A DNA stretch of 64,000 nucleotides from Bacteroidota bacterium (GCA_016711505.1 JADJSV010000017.1:496001-560000), one strand, 5' to 3'; counted from the stretch's first letter, positions 1-10,170 are shown. Program-made: numbers and translations. Notes: generated from the sequence alone by a model not told the origin.

Positions 1-132
1 ATAGTTTATCCACGGCTTTCCCTTTTCTCTAATTTGAATATAATCTATTCCGGTTTCCTCAGTAATATATTTAGGATCCCGATCACCGGTATTTATGTAA
101 AGCTTTACTCCAAGAGTATTTTTATCTTTCAT
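1..132 (-). CDS. DUF4279-like protein, N-terminal fragment
   Basis: An open frame reads from ATG at 132 to the window edge, giving 44 residues (MKDKNTLGVKLYINTGDRDP at the start). The beginning, with a beta strand then 'GDRDPKYITEETGI' and 'KGKPW', resembles the start of DUF4279 immunity-type proteins, in which a short strand is followed by a 'dp..It..lGi' helix and a 'kG..w' stretch. The gene continues outside the window, so the family call rests on the N-terminus only. It lies just upstream of the large T9SS gene on the same strand. Confidence 0.5.
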   Translation of the reverse strand, partial: MKDKNTLGVKLYINTGDRDPKYITEETGIDYIQIREKGKPWINY

Positions 133-149
133 TAATTATATTAATTATA

Positions 150-2414
150 TCAATTAATCACACTCACCCGCCCCGTATACTGATGAAAATTCCCCTGAAT
201 ATCAAACACACGAACCATCCACACATACGTCCCCAATTGAACTAACTTTCCGCCTTCTTTAACTTTTCCATTCCAGCCATCACCCCAACTATTTGTTTTG
301 AATATCTCGCTACCCCACCGATCGAAGATCATAAATTCATAATCCGTTTCGCTCACTCCTGTTCCCAGTGGAGAAAATATTTCATTGATGCCGTCGTCAT
401 TCGGAGTAAAAGAATTTGGTACATAAAATTCGAATTCCATTTCAACACAGATCTCAGAGTTTAATGTATCTGCACAACCATATTGACTCTTTACGATCAG
501 TTGCAATGGATAACAACCGGTATCAGGATAAATAAAATTCGGATTCTTTAATGATGATGTGTCATTAGCATCAGAAGTAAACATCCAGTTCCATGAAACT
601 GCATCTGTTGATTGGTCTGAGAATGTTACAGCAGGATCAACGATCACAACAGGATTCGGTGAATATGTAAATGCAGGTTTAGGTTGAGGAAGTACTGTAA
701 TGAAATTTGTTTGTGTTCCTGTTCCGAAACAACCTGATGTATCTGTTACTTCATACGTAATTGTATATGTGCCTGCAGTATTGTAACAATGAGATGTAAT
801 TCTACAATCAGTAGAATTTTCACCATCACCAAACGTCCAGCTTGCATCCATACAATTTGTAAGAGTTGTATCTGTTAATGTGATACATAATGGCGCACAT
901 CCATTTAAAACATTTGCAGAAATTACTGGAAGCGGTAGTTGCTGAACATTCACATTCGAATATGATGTTACAGCAGGTGTCCCGCAATTGTCAGTAACAG
1001 TAAGTGTATACGTAGTGGATGTATTCAAAGTAACATCCGGTTCTGAGATCAAAGGATTGTTTAGTCCGGCAACCGGCGACCACAAATAAAAATAATTTTC
1101 ATTACCTCCACTCACTATTGATGAAAGTGCATTTGAAGTACCTGCACAAACATTTATTACAGGTAGTGTATACACACTCAAAGGTGGATTCACTTCGATT
1201 GAAACAGATTGCGGTAATGAACTGCATCCGTTTGCATCAATTGCTACAACATCGTAAGTTGTTGTTGTTGTCGGATTCACACTTGAACTAACCGGAACTC
1301 CACCTGATGACCATGAATAAGTATAGCCGGATGCTCCGCCAGATCCAATAGCTGTTAAAGAAACCGATTGTCCGATGCAAATTGTATCGCCGGCCATTGC
1401 CGCTACTGTTGGTTGCACATCATCAATTGTTGCAGTTAAACTATCAGTCGTACATAAACCGGGATATGAGATCACGCAAGTGTAATCACCGGGATATAAA
1501 TTTGAAATTGTAGATGTTGTTTGTCCACCCGGTGACCACAGATATGTTGGTGTTCCTGAAAAATTACTTACCGTTGCAGTTGCACTTCCGGTGTTCACAC
1601 AAGCATCGGTTGAATTTATTGCAGATACAGGTGCAGTAGTACAGGTAAATGTATTTCCCTGAATGAATACGCCAGAATCATATTTACCATTCAGTGCATC
1701 GACTACGGCAATCTTCATGTGGTAAGTCTGACATGGTGTAACAGCAACTACTGAAGTAATTGGAATTGTATATCCGTCGTAAACAATATCTGAATTCGGA
1801 TTTGTATAGTTGTCGACATAGAATGCAGGATTCGAAGCACCGCTACCTAATGGCCAGCCACCATTTACTGTGAAGATCGATACCGGTGTGGTTCCATTCG
1901 GCAACGTTGCAATATTTTGCGACAAATAATTTCCTCCTGAAGGATTTGGTCCGGAAAGAAACATTGCAAAAACATCGTTGTATTGATTGATGTACCTTGG
2001 ATATTCTTCCGAACCGAAAACATATGTGATGTGCAACGTGTCACAGACCGGAATAAAATCAAACTCAAGTAAGCAGGCATCGTATCTTGCCTGAGAACTG
2101 ATTGCAATTACATCAGCATCGTTTACATTATTTCCATTCTGAACATTACTAAAATCTGTTCCGGGACTAGCGACATCTGATGCATACCCACTTGTTAAAA
2201 CCACGCCATTAGGTAAACCCAGATTAGATCCTGTATAGGTAAATGTTCCGGTAGAATTTATACCGGTATTCATAGTAGCATTGCTTACGGTAATTCCGCT
2301 TCCGACAATCGCTTGAGCTAAAGCTGATGCTGATCCATTATTGATAATCGTGAGCTGAGAAAAACCGACTAACGGGAGCAAAAAATAAAGCAAGAAAAGA
2401 AATGCAATTCTCAT
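150..2414 (-). CDS. Choice-of-anchor L / PKD protein with T9SS type B sorting domain
   Basis: This 754-residue secreted protein has a signal peptide (hydrophobic core then 'LVGFSQ'). Residues about 20-260 look like a choice-of-anchor L domain ('FGSEEYP' and 'GNTFTC' blocks typical of that fold). The middle holds Ig/PKD-like repeats, including a PKD 'WTFGDGE' near residue 530 and a second PKD-like repeat near 600. The C-terminus ('VPNSFTPNDDGINEIF', then 'FDRWG' and 'WDG'-like WNG) is the gliding-motility-associated C-terminal domain, the type B T9SS sorting signal. It is therefore probably exported by T9SS and displayed or released at the cell surface. Its ligand is unknown. No catalytic domain is visible. 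Confidence 0.9.
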   Translation of the reverse strand: MRIAFLFLLYFLLPLVGFSQLTIINNGSASALAQAIVGSGITVSNATMNTGINSTGTFTYTGSNLGLPNGVVLTSGYASDVASPGTDFSNVQNGNNVNDADVIAISSQARYDACLLEFDFIPVCDTLHITYVFGSEEYPRYINQYNDVFAMFLSGPNPSGGNYLSQNIATLPNGTTPVSIFTVNGGWPLGSGASNPAFYVDNYTNPNSDIVYDGYTIPITSVVAVTPCQTYHMKIAVVDALNGKYDSGVFIQGNTFTCTTAPVSAINSTDACVNTGSATATVSNFSGTPTYLWSPGGQTTSTISNLYPGDYTCVISYPGLCTTDSLTATIDDVQPTVAAMAGDTICIGQSVSLTAIGSGGASGYTYSWSSGGVPVSSSVNPTTTTTYDVVAIDANGCSSLPQSVSIEVNPPLSVYTLPVINVCAGTSNALSSIVSGGNENYFYLWSPVAGLNNPLISEPDVTLNTSTTYTLTVTDNCGTPAVTSYSNVNVQQLPLPVISANVLNGCAPLCITLTDTTLTNCMDASWTFGDGENSTDCRITSHCYNTAGTYTITYEVTDTSGCFGTGTQTNFITVLPQPKPAFTYSPNPVVIVDPAVTFSDQSTDAVSWNWMFTSDANDTSSLKNPNFIYPDTGCYPLQLIVKSQYGCADTLNSEICVEMEFEFYVPNSFTPNDDGINEIFSPLGTGVSETDYEFMIFDRWGSEIFKTNSWGDGWNGKVKEGGKLVQLGTYVWMVRVFDIQGNFHQYTGRVSVIN

Positions 2415-2520
2415 AAGGGGAGGACGCCATTTTGCTAAGGAGCGAAGAGCAAAGGTAGAGAATAATTGTAAGATAAATGCTGTTCACTTTAAACCCAAAC
2501 CCCCAAAATACCCGGTGGTA

Positions 2521-3339
2521 TTACTTACAGTTAAGCAAAAACTTACCGATCTTTTCCTTCATATCCTCATCACAAAGTTCAAATGCCTTTTGAAAATCTT
2601 TGCACGCTTTAATTGAATCTTTCATTTTTAAACGAATCTCTCCTCTTGTAAGAAATGCAGTTGAATATTTTGGATCGAGACTAATTGATTTTTCGACGTG
2701 CTCGATGGCACATTTAAAATCATTGAGAAGCATTTCTGTATCTGCAAGATTATTCCATGCTACTGATTTTCCCGGGAAATCAATGCATAATTTAGAATAA
2801 CCTGCAAGACTTTCATATAACTTTCCTTGTCGTTTTTTAATCAAAGGGATTTGCAATCGAGCATTAAAATGGGAGTCATTAATCAACACTATTCTTTCCA
2901 GATCAATCAATGCCTTATCAAAATTTTTGTGAAATTTATGATATAATGCTCTTTGATACAAACTACGGACATTATATGAATGGCGGTAAATTGCATAGTC
3001 AAGGTCCTTCAAAGCTCCAAGGGAATCATTTAATTCTTCCTTCAATTTTGCTCTTGACAATAATATACGAGTAGAGCCAGGTATAATTTCATGGGCTTTA
3101 TTTAAACTTTTCAAAGCATCTCTCAACTTTTTATTCAGCCATTGAGTAATTGCTAAATTCTCATATAAATTTACATTTAAAGAGTCCTTTTTAATTGCAT
3201 CAAGCAACAACTCTTCCGCCATTTTATAATTCTTTTTTTCATATAAACTATCGACCCTTTCGTACAACACTTTATAGTCCGCACCACTACAAACAAAACT
3301 CAGCAGTAGAAAATTTAAAACAAATAAGCTCTTTTTCAT
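2521..3339 (-). CDS. Exported tetratricopeptide-repeat protein
   Basis: The 272-residue product starts with a signal peptide (MKKSLFVLNFLLLSFVCSGA), followed by consecutive 34-residue helical hairpins of TPR type (for example 'AWNNLADTEMLLNDFKCAIE' and 'AFLTRGEIRLKMKDSIKACK'). I chose the ATG at 3339 because a longer frame from 3399 adds 20 residues in front of the signal peptide. TPR proteins of this kind act as protein-interaction scaffolds in the periplasm. There is no sorting tail, and the partner cannot be deduced from the neighbours. Confidence 0.8.
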   Translation of the reverse strand: MKKSLFVLNFLLLSFVCSGADYKVLYERVDSLYEKKNYKMAEELLLDAIKKDSLNVNLYENLAITQWLNKKLRDALKSLNKAHEIIPGSTRILLSRAKLKEELNDSLGALKDLDYAIYRHSYNVRSLYQRALYHKFHKNFDKALIDLERIVLINDSHFNARLQIPLIKKRQGKLYESLAGYSKLCIDFPGKSVAWNNLADTEMLLNDFKCAIEHVEKSISLDPKYSTAFLTRGEIRLKMKDSIKACKDFQKAFELCDEDMKEKIGKFLLNCK

Positions 3340-3578
3340 AGATACTTTATCATAAAACTGAATTTGCCTCAAAGAAACGCAATTATCAAAGCAATCCAAA
3401 ATTTGCAGCCTTTTTAATTAACATTGCAGTATTGTTTACTTGAAATATTACGAGTGATTTTCTTTCCCTGAATTCCATAAAACTCTCCGGAATTTAGCCT
3501 ACATGATTATGTCCTCAAAACAATACCTCTCGTATGTTTTTTGTGCTAAACTTAATAGCAGATAGTGTAAATTTGAAA

Positions 3579-5195
3579 ATGAAAAACCACACAGCAAAAA
3601 CAAAACGATTTTTATTTACAGGAATTTTTTTTATTTTTTTATTTTCAACTCAAGCGCAGAATTGGCAATGGGCAATTAAAGGAGAAAGTTCGCGCAACAT
3701 TACTTCTGACGCAAGCGTAATTGACAGGAACGGAAATAGTCTGATCGCAGGTACATTTTCTGATTCCATTTCGTTTGGTACAACTACTCTGGCAAACCCG
3801 GGACTGCGATCTGTGTATGTTGCCAATTTTGATGTCAACTCGAATCTGATCTGGGCCAAAATTGTTGCTTACGACTCATCGCTTTCTGTAAATGAAATAA
3901 CTGTTTACCCATCTGGCGATTTTTCTATTACCGGACAATTTTACGATACAATTACTGTTGGTCAAAGTCCATCATTGCAACTTACTTCAGCAGGTAACCA
4001 GGATCTATATCTTGCGCGATTTGATAGTCTTGGAAATTTTCTTTGGGCCAAATCCATCGGCGGAACAGGAATTGATTTTGCAGGTGGAATTAGTGCAGAT
4101 AATCTTGAGAATACTTTTCTTTCCGGAGATTTACATATCACTTCATTCCCTTATTCCGGTTCAAAGATTTTTTTGAATAAATATGATATTTCAGGAAATC
4201 TTATCTGGTCGCAAGTTGAACCTGCTTTTGGAAATAATCATTTCAGTTCTGCTATAAAATGTGATGACTTCGGAAATTGTTATGTTGTTGGAGAATTTTT
4301 CAATCACATTGAATTTAATTCCGGTGACAGCATTGATGCGGGCAACGTTGAACTCAATGGTTTTGTAATTAAATTCGATCCGCTAGGTAATTATGTATGG
4401 GGTAAAACGATCGGTGCTGCTTCAGGATACTGCGGTAATCAATCGATTGAAATTGATCAATCCGGGAATTGTTATATGAGTGGTTTTTATCATGGGACTA
4501 TTTCCTTCGGAACAATTGCTCTGACATCCGCTCCATCATCCTCCTATGAAGTGTTTATCGCTAAATGTGACAGCGATGGAAATTTTATCTGGGCAACTTC
4601 AACATCCGGCTCTTCAATTAATGGCGGTTTATCAATTAATGATTTCGGGACAATTTATATTTGTGGAAATTTTTCACAAACTATCGGAATCGGACCAACA
4701 GTATTAACATCACAAGGAGAAATGGATTGCTTCATTGCAAAACTAAACTCCTCAGGAAATTTTGAATGGGCTATAGAATACGGAGGATCTCAAAACGACG
4801 ACGTGAACGGAATAATTACGAATCAAAGTGAGCTTTATTTATGTGGAACTTTTACCGGTGAAATGAATTTTGGTTCTGCGCTCACTTTGTACGGAAATGA
4901 TACGATCACTTCAAAATCCTATCTGGCAAAACTCGATATTACATCAGATATTTTTCAGGCAGAACATTTACAAAATGTGAAAGTATTTCCTTGTCCGGCA
5001 ATTACTACAATCAAAGTTACTACAGAATATTCCGGGAAATGCAGTACAGTAATTTTTGATGTTTCCGGAAAAGAAATAATGCATCAGTCTACTACCGATT
5101 TTATTAATATTGAAAAACTCACTCCCGGAATTTATATTCTTAAATTATTTAATGGAAGTCAATATGCGGGCTCTACAAGATTTATCAAGAACTAG
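3579..5195 (+). CDS. Secreted beta-propeller-like protein with T9SS type A sorting domain
   Basis: About 538 residues from the ATG at 3579; an upstream ATG at 3534 would place 15 extra residues before the signal peptide. The body is built of repeated units of roughly 60-70 residues with the pattern 'D..GN..W.k..gg', similar to SBBP-type repeats in bacterial propellers ('YLARFDSLGNFLWAKSIGG', 'FIAKLNSSGNFEWAIEYGG'). The last ~75 residues ('VKVFPCPAITTIKV', 'DVSGKEI', 'LTPGIYILKLF') form a type A T9SS tail. It is probably a surface or released protein of unknown ligand. It is transcribed convergently with the phnA-like gene, with a hairpin repeat in between. Confidence 0.85.
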   Translation: MKNHTAKTKRFLFTGIFFIFLFSTQAQNWQWAIKGESSRNITSDASVIDRNGNSLIAGTFSDSISFGTTTLANPGLRSVYVANFDVNSNLIWAKIVAYDSSLSVNEITVYPSGDFSITGQFYDTITVGQSPSLQLTSAGNQDLYLARFDSLGNFLWAKSIGGTGIDFAGGISADNLENTFLSGDLHITSFPYSGSKIFLNKYDISGNLIWSQVEPAFGNNHFSSAIKCDDFGNCYVVGEFFNHIEFNSGDSIDAGNVELNGFVIKFDPLGNYVWGKTIGAASGYCGNQSIEIDQSGNCYMSGFYHGTISFGTIALTSAPSSSYEVFIAKCDSDGNFIWATSTSGSSINGGLSINDFGTIYICGNFSQTIGIGPTVLTSQGEMDCFIAKLNSSGNFEWAIEYGGSQNDDVNGIITNQSELYLCGTFTGEMNFGSALTLYGNDTITSKSYLAKLDITSDIFQAEHLQNVKVFPCPAITTIKVTTEYSGKCSTVIFDVSGKEIMHQSTTDFINIEKLTPGIYILKLFNGSQYAGSTRFIKN

Positions 5196-5218
5196 CTTAG
5201 TGATCTGGCATGATTTAA

Positions 5219-5315
5219 ATTTTAACACTAAGATCACTAAGTTTTTAGCACAAGAGCACAAGTGAAGGTTCTATTATGTGTTCTTGTGACGATTTTCAGT
5301 GAACTTAGTTTTAAT
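5219..5315. repeat. AACACTAAG-family imperfect inverted repeat
   Basis: The left arm (about 5221-5262, 'ttaacactaagatcactaag' then 'cacaagagcacaag') pairs imperfectly with the right arm (about 5271-5315). It sits between the ends of two convergent genes, so it may also serve as a bidirectional terminator. Related copies occur at 44200-44350, 45767-45854 and, as a single arm, at 46951-46990. Confidence 0.6.
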
Positions 5316-5321
5316 TTATTT

Positions 5322-5903
5322 TCATCCTGACTTTCTCACAAACTTCGTAAGAATTACAATCTGCTGCCCTTCTATCTTTCCTTCGATCTGTTCCGTATTA
5401 TCAGCAACAATTTTAATATTCTTCACAACAGTTCCGATCTTTGCATTGATCTGTGATCCTTTTACATCAAGCGATTTGATAAGCGTGACTGAATCGCCGG
5501 TGCGAAGCTGAGCACCGTTACTGTCTTTATGTATATCATCAGCTACTGAATCAAGATGGTCGCCGGAAGATTTTGCCCATTCCAGTGTTTCATCATCTAA
5601 ATACAACATGTCGATTGCATCTGATGCCCACGATTCATTTTTCAATCGGTTCAACATGCGCCATGAAACAACTTGCACTGCAGGAATTTCACTCCACATA
5701 CTGTCTTTCAGACAAGTCCAATGTGCCGGATCCAGATCACTTTTTTTCTCAAGCTGACTTAAACACTTTTCACACACATACAAACTACTTTCTGCTCCCG
5801 GCCCTTTGTCCGGTGGAATTGTATATACTGAAAGCGATTCTGCGGAACCACATAATTCGCAAATACTATTACTTCTTTCCTTTAATTGATCTTCAATTGT
5901 CAT
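5322..5903 (-). CDS. phnA: PhnA/YjdM-family zinc-ribbon protein
   Basis: The 193-residue product has an N-terminal zinc ribbon (CELCG around residue 16 and CEKC around 49) and a C-terminal PhnA/YjdM domain ('SNGAQLRTGDSVTLIKSLDVKG', ending in 'GQQIVILTKFVRKS'). The family is named from the E. coli phn region but is not a proven phosphonoacetate hydrolase, and its physiological role is uncertain. The length is longer than the ~110-residue E. coli form because of a central helical stretch, as in other Bacteroidota homologues. It is probably monocistronic. Confidence 0.85.
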   Translation of the reverse strand: MTIEDQLKERSNSICELCGSAESLSVYTIPPDKGPGAESSLYVCEKCLSQLEKKSDLDPAHWTCLKDSMWSEIPAVQVVSWRMLNRLKNESWASDAIDMLYLDDETLEWAKSSGDHLDSVADDIHKDSNGAQLRTGDSVTLIKSLDVKGSQINAKIGTVVKNIKIVADNTEQIEGKIEGQQIVILTKFVRKSG

Positions 5904-6039
5904 TGTTCTGAATTATCCGGCAATAGTACACATTTCCGCAAAGATGCGGAAGTACAATCTAAAGACTAAAGAAAATGACAATAACTTCTGAAAATAATGA
6001 AACTAAAAATTAAAATACTCGCATTTCATATTCTGATCA

Positions 6040-6957
6040 CTATTTCAGATTAGCAACCTGAACACTTGAAAGCACTGTTTTCGCTTTATCATCTGACCTT
6101 CCACCAAAAATATAAAGTTTGTCATTCAATACAAATGCACCTGCGTCTTTTCGTGCAATCATTTTATTCGACTTAATCATTGAAAATGTATTCGAAATAA
6201 TATCATAGCAACCAATCAAACTCTGATTATCAGATAATACGTAAATCTTTGTTCCGTGTGCTACTACTGAATTAGCAGAAAGACCAAGAGGAAGATCTGC
6301 AAGTTGCGTCCAGGTATTTGTTTCTGTATTATACATATCAATCCTGTTTGAAGGCTTTCCTGTATTTCCTCCTATAACATATAGTTTTCCTTCAACCATT
6401 ACACCTTTTGCTTCCTTTGCTTCGGGCATTGGTGCAAGTTTGATCCATCTTTTAGAAGAATGATCAAAACAATACAGCCTGTTTGAATACATCGGTTCGA
6501 CTGGAGAAATTTTTCCACCAAACGAATATATCATGTCGTTCCAGACAGCCACTCCACCTGCATGAGCAGGATGTGGATTGTCAGTTGTAAGAGTTACTTC
6601 TCCGGTTTTTAAATTTACAACTTCGGTTTTTCGGTTTAGTTTGTCATCATTCACATCGCCATTGAAAACATAAAGCTCATCTCCAAGAATTACCGACGAT
6701 GAGTATTGCCGGGGTATTAGTCCCGAAGTCAGGACAGTCCAACTGTTTTCTGAAATATTATACTTGTCTACTTTTCCCGAAAATTGATCCGCTGTAAATC
6801 CATTGATAACATACAGACTGTTGCCATCAGAAACGCTTGATACAGCACCTCGTGCTTCCGGCATTGCAGCTAGATCTTTGAATTCAAACAGAGGCTGAGA
6901 GTTTGTGGTTAGAAAACCTAAACAAATAAAAGAAATTACAAGTGTGATTTTTTTCAT
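6040..6957 (-). CDS. Exported Kelch-repeat beta-propeller protein
   Basis: The 305-residue product has a signal peptide ending near 'LTTNSQ' followed by about six Kelch repeats (recurrent 'lYviGG' or 'lYvfnG' followed by 'YN...W..l..lp'; for example 'GKLYVIGGNTGKPSNRIDMY' and 'DKLYIFGGRSDD'). This length fits a single six-bladed propeller. No sorting tail is present, so it is probably periplasmic. It is transcribed in the same direction as the beta-lactamase-fold gene upstream, with only about 40 bases between them, so the two may form an operon. Confidence 0.85.
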   Translation of the reverse strand: MKKITLVISFICLGFLTTNSQPLFEFKDLAAMPEARGAVSSVSDGNSLYVINGFTADQFSGKVDKYNISENSWTVLTSGLIPRQYSSSVILGDELYVFNGDVNDDKLNRKTEVVNLKTGEVTLTTDNPHPAHAGGVAVWNDMIYSFGGKISPVEPMYSNRLYCFDHSSKRWIKLAPMPEAKEAKGVMVEGKLYVIGGNTGKPSNRIDMYNTETNTWTQLADLPLGLSANSVVAHGTKIYVLSDNQSLIGCYDIISNTFSMIKSNKMIARKDAGAFVLNDKLYIFGGRSDDKAKTVLSSVQVANLK

Positions 6958-6996
6958 GATAACAATTTATACATTGTTTCACAAAAAAAGTTTTAT

Positions 6997-8193
6997 TTAC
7001 TCGACTTTAAATGAGTGTAGAATTTTTAACCCAATGTCGTTTACATCTTCAGAAACAGAGGACAGTACAAATACACCAACATGCTCTGCTTCATTAAAAC
7101 CAATATAGGATGCAAAACCGCCAGTTAACCCACTTTGCCACACCACGCTACTGTATTGTTCAGTTGCCGGATTAATTCTCCAGCCTAAACCTACTTCAAT
7201 ACCGGGTTCTGCCAGCTTGCCGGATTTTATTCTTGGATTGTGGGTGTAATCAAGCAAATTGGTAACACTACTCTTATTCAAAGAAATATTTAATGATAGA
7301 AATTTCATCATATCTCCAGGTGTTGAATGTAATCCAATCACAGGCGCATACACATCGCCGGTCCATCGCGGCGCCGGATTACCTTTTTGTGTGTACCCGC
7401 TTAGAAACTTTTTATTCATCTCTTCAGATAACTTTATGCGGGTATCGTTCATCTGCATTCTGTCAAGTAAATTTTCAATGAGTAACGTTTCAAAATCTTT
7501 TCCTGATTTCAAGGATAGTGCTTTTCCCAATACTGCCACTCCTATTTCGGAATGCTTGTATTCAAATCCAATTGGCTGTATCATAGAATAGCCTCTTAAA
7601 AACTCATACATGTCTTCCGTTGAATAATCTGCATAGGGATTCGACTTTTCTTTCTTATGAAAATTGAACGGTTTGTCCGGAAGTCCACTGGTATGTGTCG
7701 ACAAATAACATAACAATATTGGCTGAGGTTCAGTTGAAGTATCCGGTTTGCAGATGTAGGGAGTAAATTTCAATTGCATATTATCACCTGAACCATTATC
7801 GTACAAACCGGTCTCTGTTTTATATGGTTCACAGATTACATGCTGGTAAACGGGAGCAGGTACATCCACAGGAAGAAAATTACTTAATTTATCATCTTCG
7901 TGTATCTTTCCCTTTATAACCTGATCAGCATAGAGCAAACTTGTAAATGTTTCTGTTAAACTACCTAATTCAAAAACAGAAGTTGAGTCGGGTTTCTTTC
8001 CATTGTGTAATTCCGTTTCTCCATAATAAAAAATCTGCTGAACTCCGTTATTATACACTCCGATTACCAGAGCACCCGGCCTGTTTCCCAGATACTGAGA
8101 AGCGAGTTTATTGGAAAATATTTCTATTCCCGTCTGTGAATTAACACTAAATTTACTCAGGAAGATAATAGCTAAAACCAGTAGTTTTTTCAA
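6997..8193 (-). CDS. Beta-lactamase/serine hydrolase-fold protein, probably inactive
   Basis: The 398-residue exported product is of class C beta-lactamase/AmpH type (PF00144-like). It has a signal peptide to 'VNSQ', the block 'VFELGSLTETFTSLL' where active members have S-x-x-K, 'HSEIGVAVLGKAL' where they have Y-S-N-x-G, and 'WQSGLTGGFASYIGF' where they have H-x-G or K-T-G. Thus the general-base lysine is Glu, the Tyr/Asn motif reads HSE, and the third motif reads QSG, while the surrounding fold residues are kept. It may be a non-catalytic binding protein or act by altered chemistry. It is followed closely by the Kelch gene. Confidence 0.75.
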   Translation of the reverse strand: MKKLLVLAIIFLSKFSVNSQTGIEIFSNKLASQYLGNRPGALVIGVYNNGVQQIFYYGETELHNGKKPDSTSVFELGSLTETFTSLLYADQVIKGKIHEDDKLSNFLPVDVPAPVYQHVICEPYKTETGLYDNGSGDNMQLKFTPYICKPDTSTEPQPILLCYLSTHTSGLPDKPFNFHKKEKSNPYADYSTEDMYEFLRGYSMIQPIGFEYKHSEIGVAVLGKALSLKSGKDFETLLIENLLDRMQMNDTRIKLSEEMNKKFLSGYTQKGNPAPRWTGDVYAPVIGLHSTPGDMMKFLSLNISLNKSSVTNLLDYTHNPRIKSGKLAEPGIEVGLGWRINPATEQYSSVVWQSGLTGGFASYIGFNEAEHVGVFVLSSVSEDVNDIGLKILHSFKVE

Positions 8194-8327
8194 GACCTAA
8201 TTTTTATTCAATTTGTTGAATCAACAGGTTTTTGCTGATGATGGATGTCATGATTCCATATGATTCTTACCTCATGCCATGATTAATTTCATAACTTCTT
8301 TTGAATTTCCCATTTAAACCAATGTAA

Positions 8328-9821
8328 ATGATTTCGTATAGCCGTTTGGTATTTCTCATTTTAGTTCTCGCTCTTGGCTCGTGTGGTCCTCAACATAAAC
8401 AAGCTGCCGAAATAGTTGTTGAAAATAAAATTGAAATTGAAAAGGAAGTTGAAGATCTGCTCAGAACACAATTGGAACAATACAATGATGACAGCCTTCT
8501 GATCATCGGCAAAGATACGCTGTTCACAGCCTTTTGGATCAACAAATTCTTTTTAGCCAATAATTTTAAACCGATATGGACTTTAGAAGAACAACTGACA
8601 CCATCTGGCCGGCAATTGTTTAATGTACTTGATTCATTGTACTGGTACGGACTTTTTCAGGAAAACTATAACACCAAAAATCTTCTCCAAATAAAAGAAC
8701 AGATAAAAAACCAAAATTCAGATCAGATCAGTATTACGCGTTTATATGAATTGAATATCTTACTTACAGATCAACTTCTGAAACTTATCATTCATTTAAG
8801 AGATGGCACTATCAATCCCTACACTTTAAAGAGCGAATGGAAAGGGAAACAAACCGATTCAACTTTGTTGCCACTTATGCAACTCGTCGTTTCTTCAAAA
8901 GATCTTCATTCTGTAATAAATTCAGTCGAACCGAATAGAGCAGAATACAAATTTCTTAAACAACATCTGATTAAGTGTTTAACAGTATTAAAAAGCGAAA
9001 TTTTTTCTGACAAAATTTTTTCGAACGACTCTCTCTATAAAAACCTCTCCGTAATATTGTTAAATATGGAACGCTGGCGCTGGGAAAAAGAAACGGCAGA
9101 AGATTACAGTATATTCATTAACATTCCTTCTTACAGTTTCAGGTTTTACGCTTGCGATACACTTGCTTTAACATCAAAGATCATTTGCGGCAAACCATCT
9201 ACGCCTTCACCTTACAGGCTGGACTCAAAAATAAACCATTATTATGTATATCCTTACTGGATCATTCCATTCAGTATTGCGACGAAAGAAATCCTTCCTA
9301 AACTTAAATCTGACCCGTATTATCTTCTGAATAATAATATACAGGTACTGGATAAGCAGGGAAATATTGTAGTCGATTCTATTGACTGGAAAAAATATTC
9401 CAAAAGAAGTTTTCCGTTCACCTTAAGACAAAGAGATGGTGATGAAAATACTTTAGGAGTGCTGAAATTTATTTTTCCTAATAAATATGGGATCTATTTA
9501 CACGATACGAATGCGCCCGGACTTTTTAAAAAAGAAATGCGTGCGCTGAGCCATGGTTGTATTCGCCTTGAAATGGCCCGTCAATTAGCTGCCTTGATCT
9601 CGACTTGTTGTTCAAGGGATTTTAATAATGATTCGCTACAATATTATATTTCAACGAAAGAAAGACACAAGGTTAATTTAGAAATACAGCTTCCCGTTCA
9701 TATAAGATACTTTACCGCTGAAGCCGACTCTTTAGAAATTATTTTTTATAGAGATGTTTATCATATCGATTCACTAATGAGAATGACTAGTAAATTTCAG
9801 AAATCATTTTCTATTCTGTAA
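8328..9821 (+). CDS. L,D-transpeptidase (YcbB/LdtD-like) lipoprotein
   Basis: The 497-residue product starts with a lipoprotein signal ('LVLALGSC', lipobox cysteine near residue 19). It continues with a helical scaffolding region and a C-terminal YkuD/ErfK catalytic domain. The nucleophile motif 'SHGCIRLE' (Cys near residue 410), preceded by 'YLHDTNAP', marks an active L,D-transpeptidase. Such enzymes make 3-3 cross-links in peptidoglycan or attach proteins to it in the periplasm. The long N-terminal part resembles YcbB-type enzymes more than short YkuD ones. It starts about 130 bases from the divergent beta-lactamase-fold gene. Confidence 0.88.
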   Translation: MISYSRLVFLILVLALGSCGPQHKQAAEIVVENKIEIEKEVEDLLRTQLEQYNDDSLLIIGKDTLFTAFWINKFFLANNFKPIWTLEEQLTPSGRQLFNVLDSLYWYGLFQENYNTKNLLQIKEQIKNQNSDQISITRLYELNILLTDQLLKLIIHLRDGTINPYTLKSEWKGKQTDSTLLPLMQLVVSSKDLHSVINSVEPNRAEYKFLKQHLIKCLTVLKSEIFSDKIFSNDSLYKNLSVILLNMERWRWEKETAEDYSIFINIPSYSFRFYACDTLALTSKIICGKPSTPSPYRLDSKINHYYVYPYWIIPFSIATKEILPKLKSDPYYLLNNNIQVLDKQGNIVVDSIDWKKYSKRSFPFTLRQRDGDENTLGVLKFIFPNKYGIYLHDTNAPGLFKKEMRALSHGCIRLEMARQLAALISTCCSRDFNNDSLQYYISTKERHKVNLEIQLPVHIRYFTAEADSLEIIFYRDVYHIDSLMRMTSKFQKSFSIL

Positions 9822-10170
9822 AAGATGATACATCAGGTTAGCATGAAACATTTCAGTGATTTGTTTTGATCGTTCAAAAAAAACATTGGTTACTGCAGTA
9901 TAGCTGCCGGTATATAAAGAATTTATTTGTGGCAGGCTGATATCAATTCATTCTAACTTTCTTTCTCCACAATAGACACCGGTTCTTCGATGGAAAAAAA
10001 TGATTCTATCACGTGTTAAAAAAGATTTCATTTACCAGCTCATTTAATTTCACTACTTCCGAATTAAAATCATTTTAAAAAATGACTTTTATCCTTAACA
10101 TAAGAAATTAAACTTTATACTTTTATCTATTAGTATCTTTTTCTGATTTCATAATTCTAAATAAAAAACC
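9822..10170. other. Intergenic stretch, nothing recognised
   Basis: About 350 bases separate the L,D-transpeptidase from the SDR gene. The stretch is AT-rich, has no open frame of note, no strong hairpin and no repeat of the families seen elsewhere. The promoter of the SDR gene is expected in the last ~100 bases, but no clear consensus was found. Confidence 0.5.
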
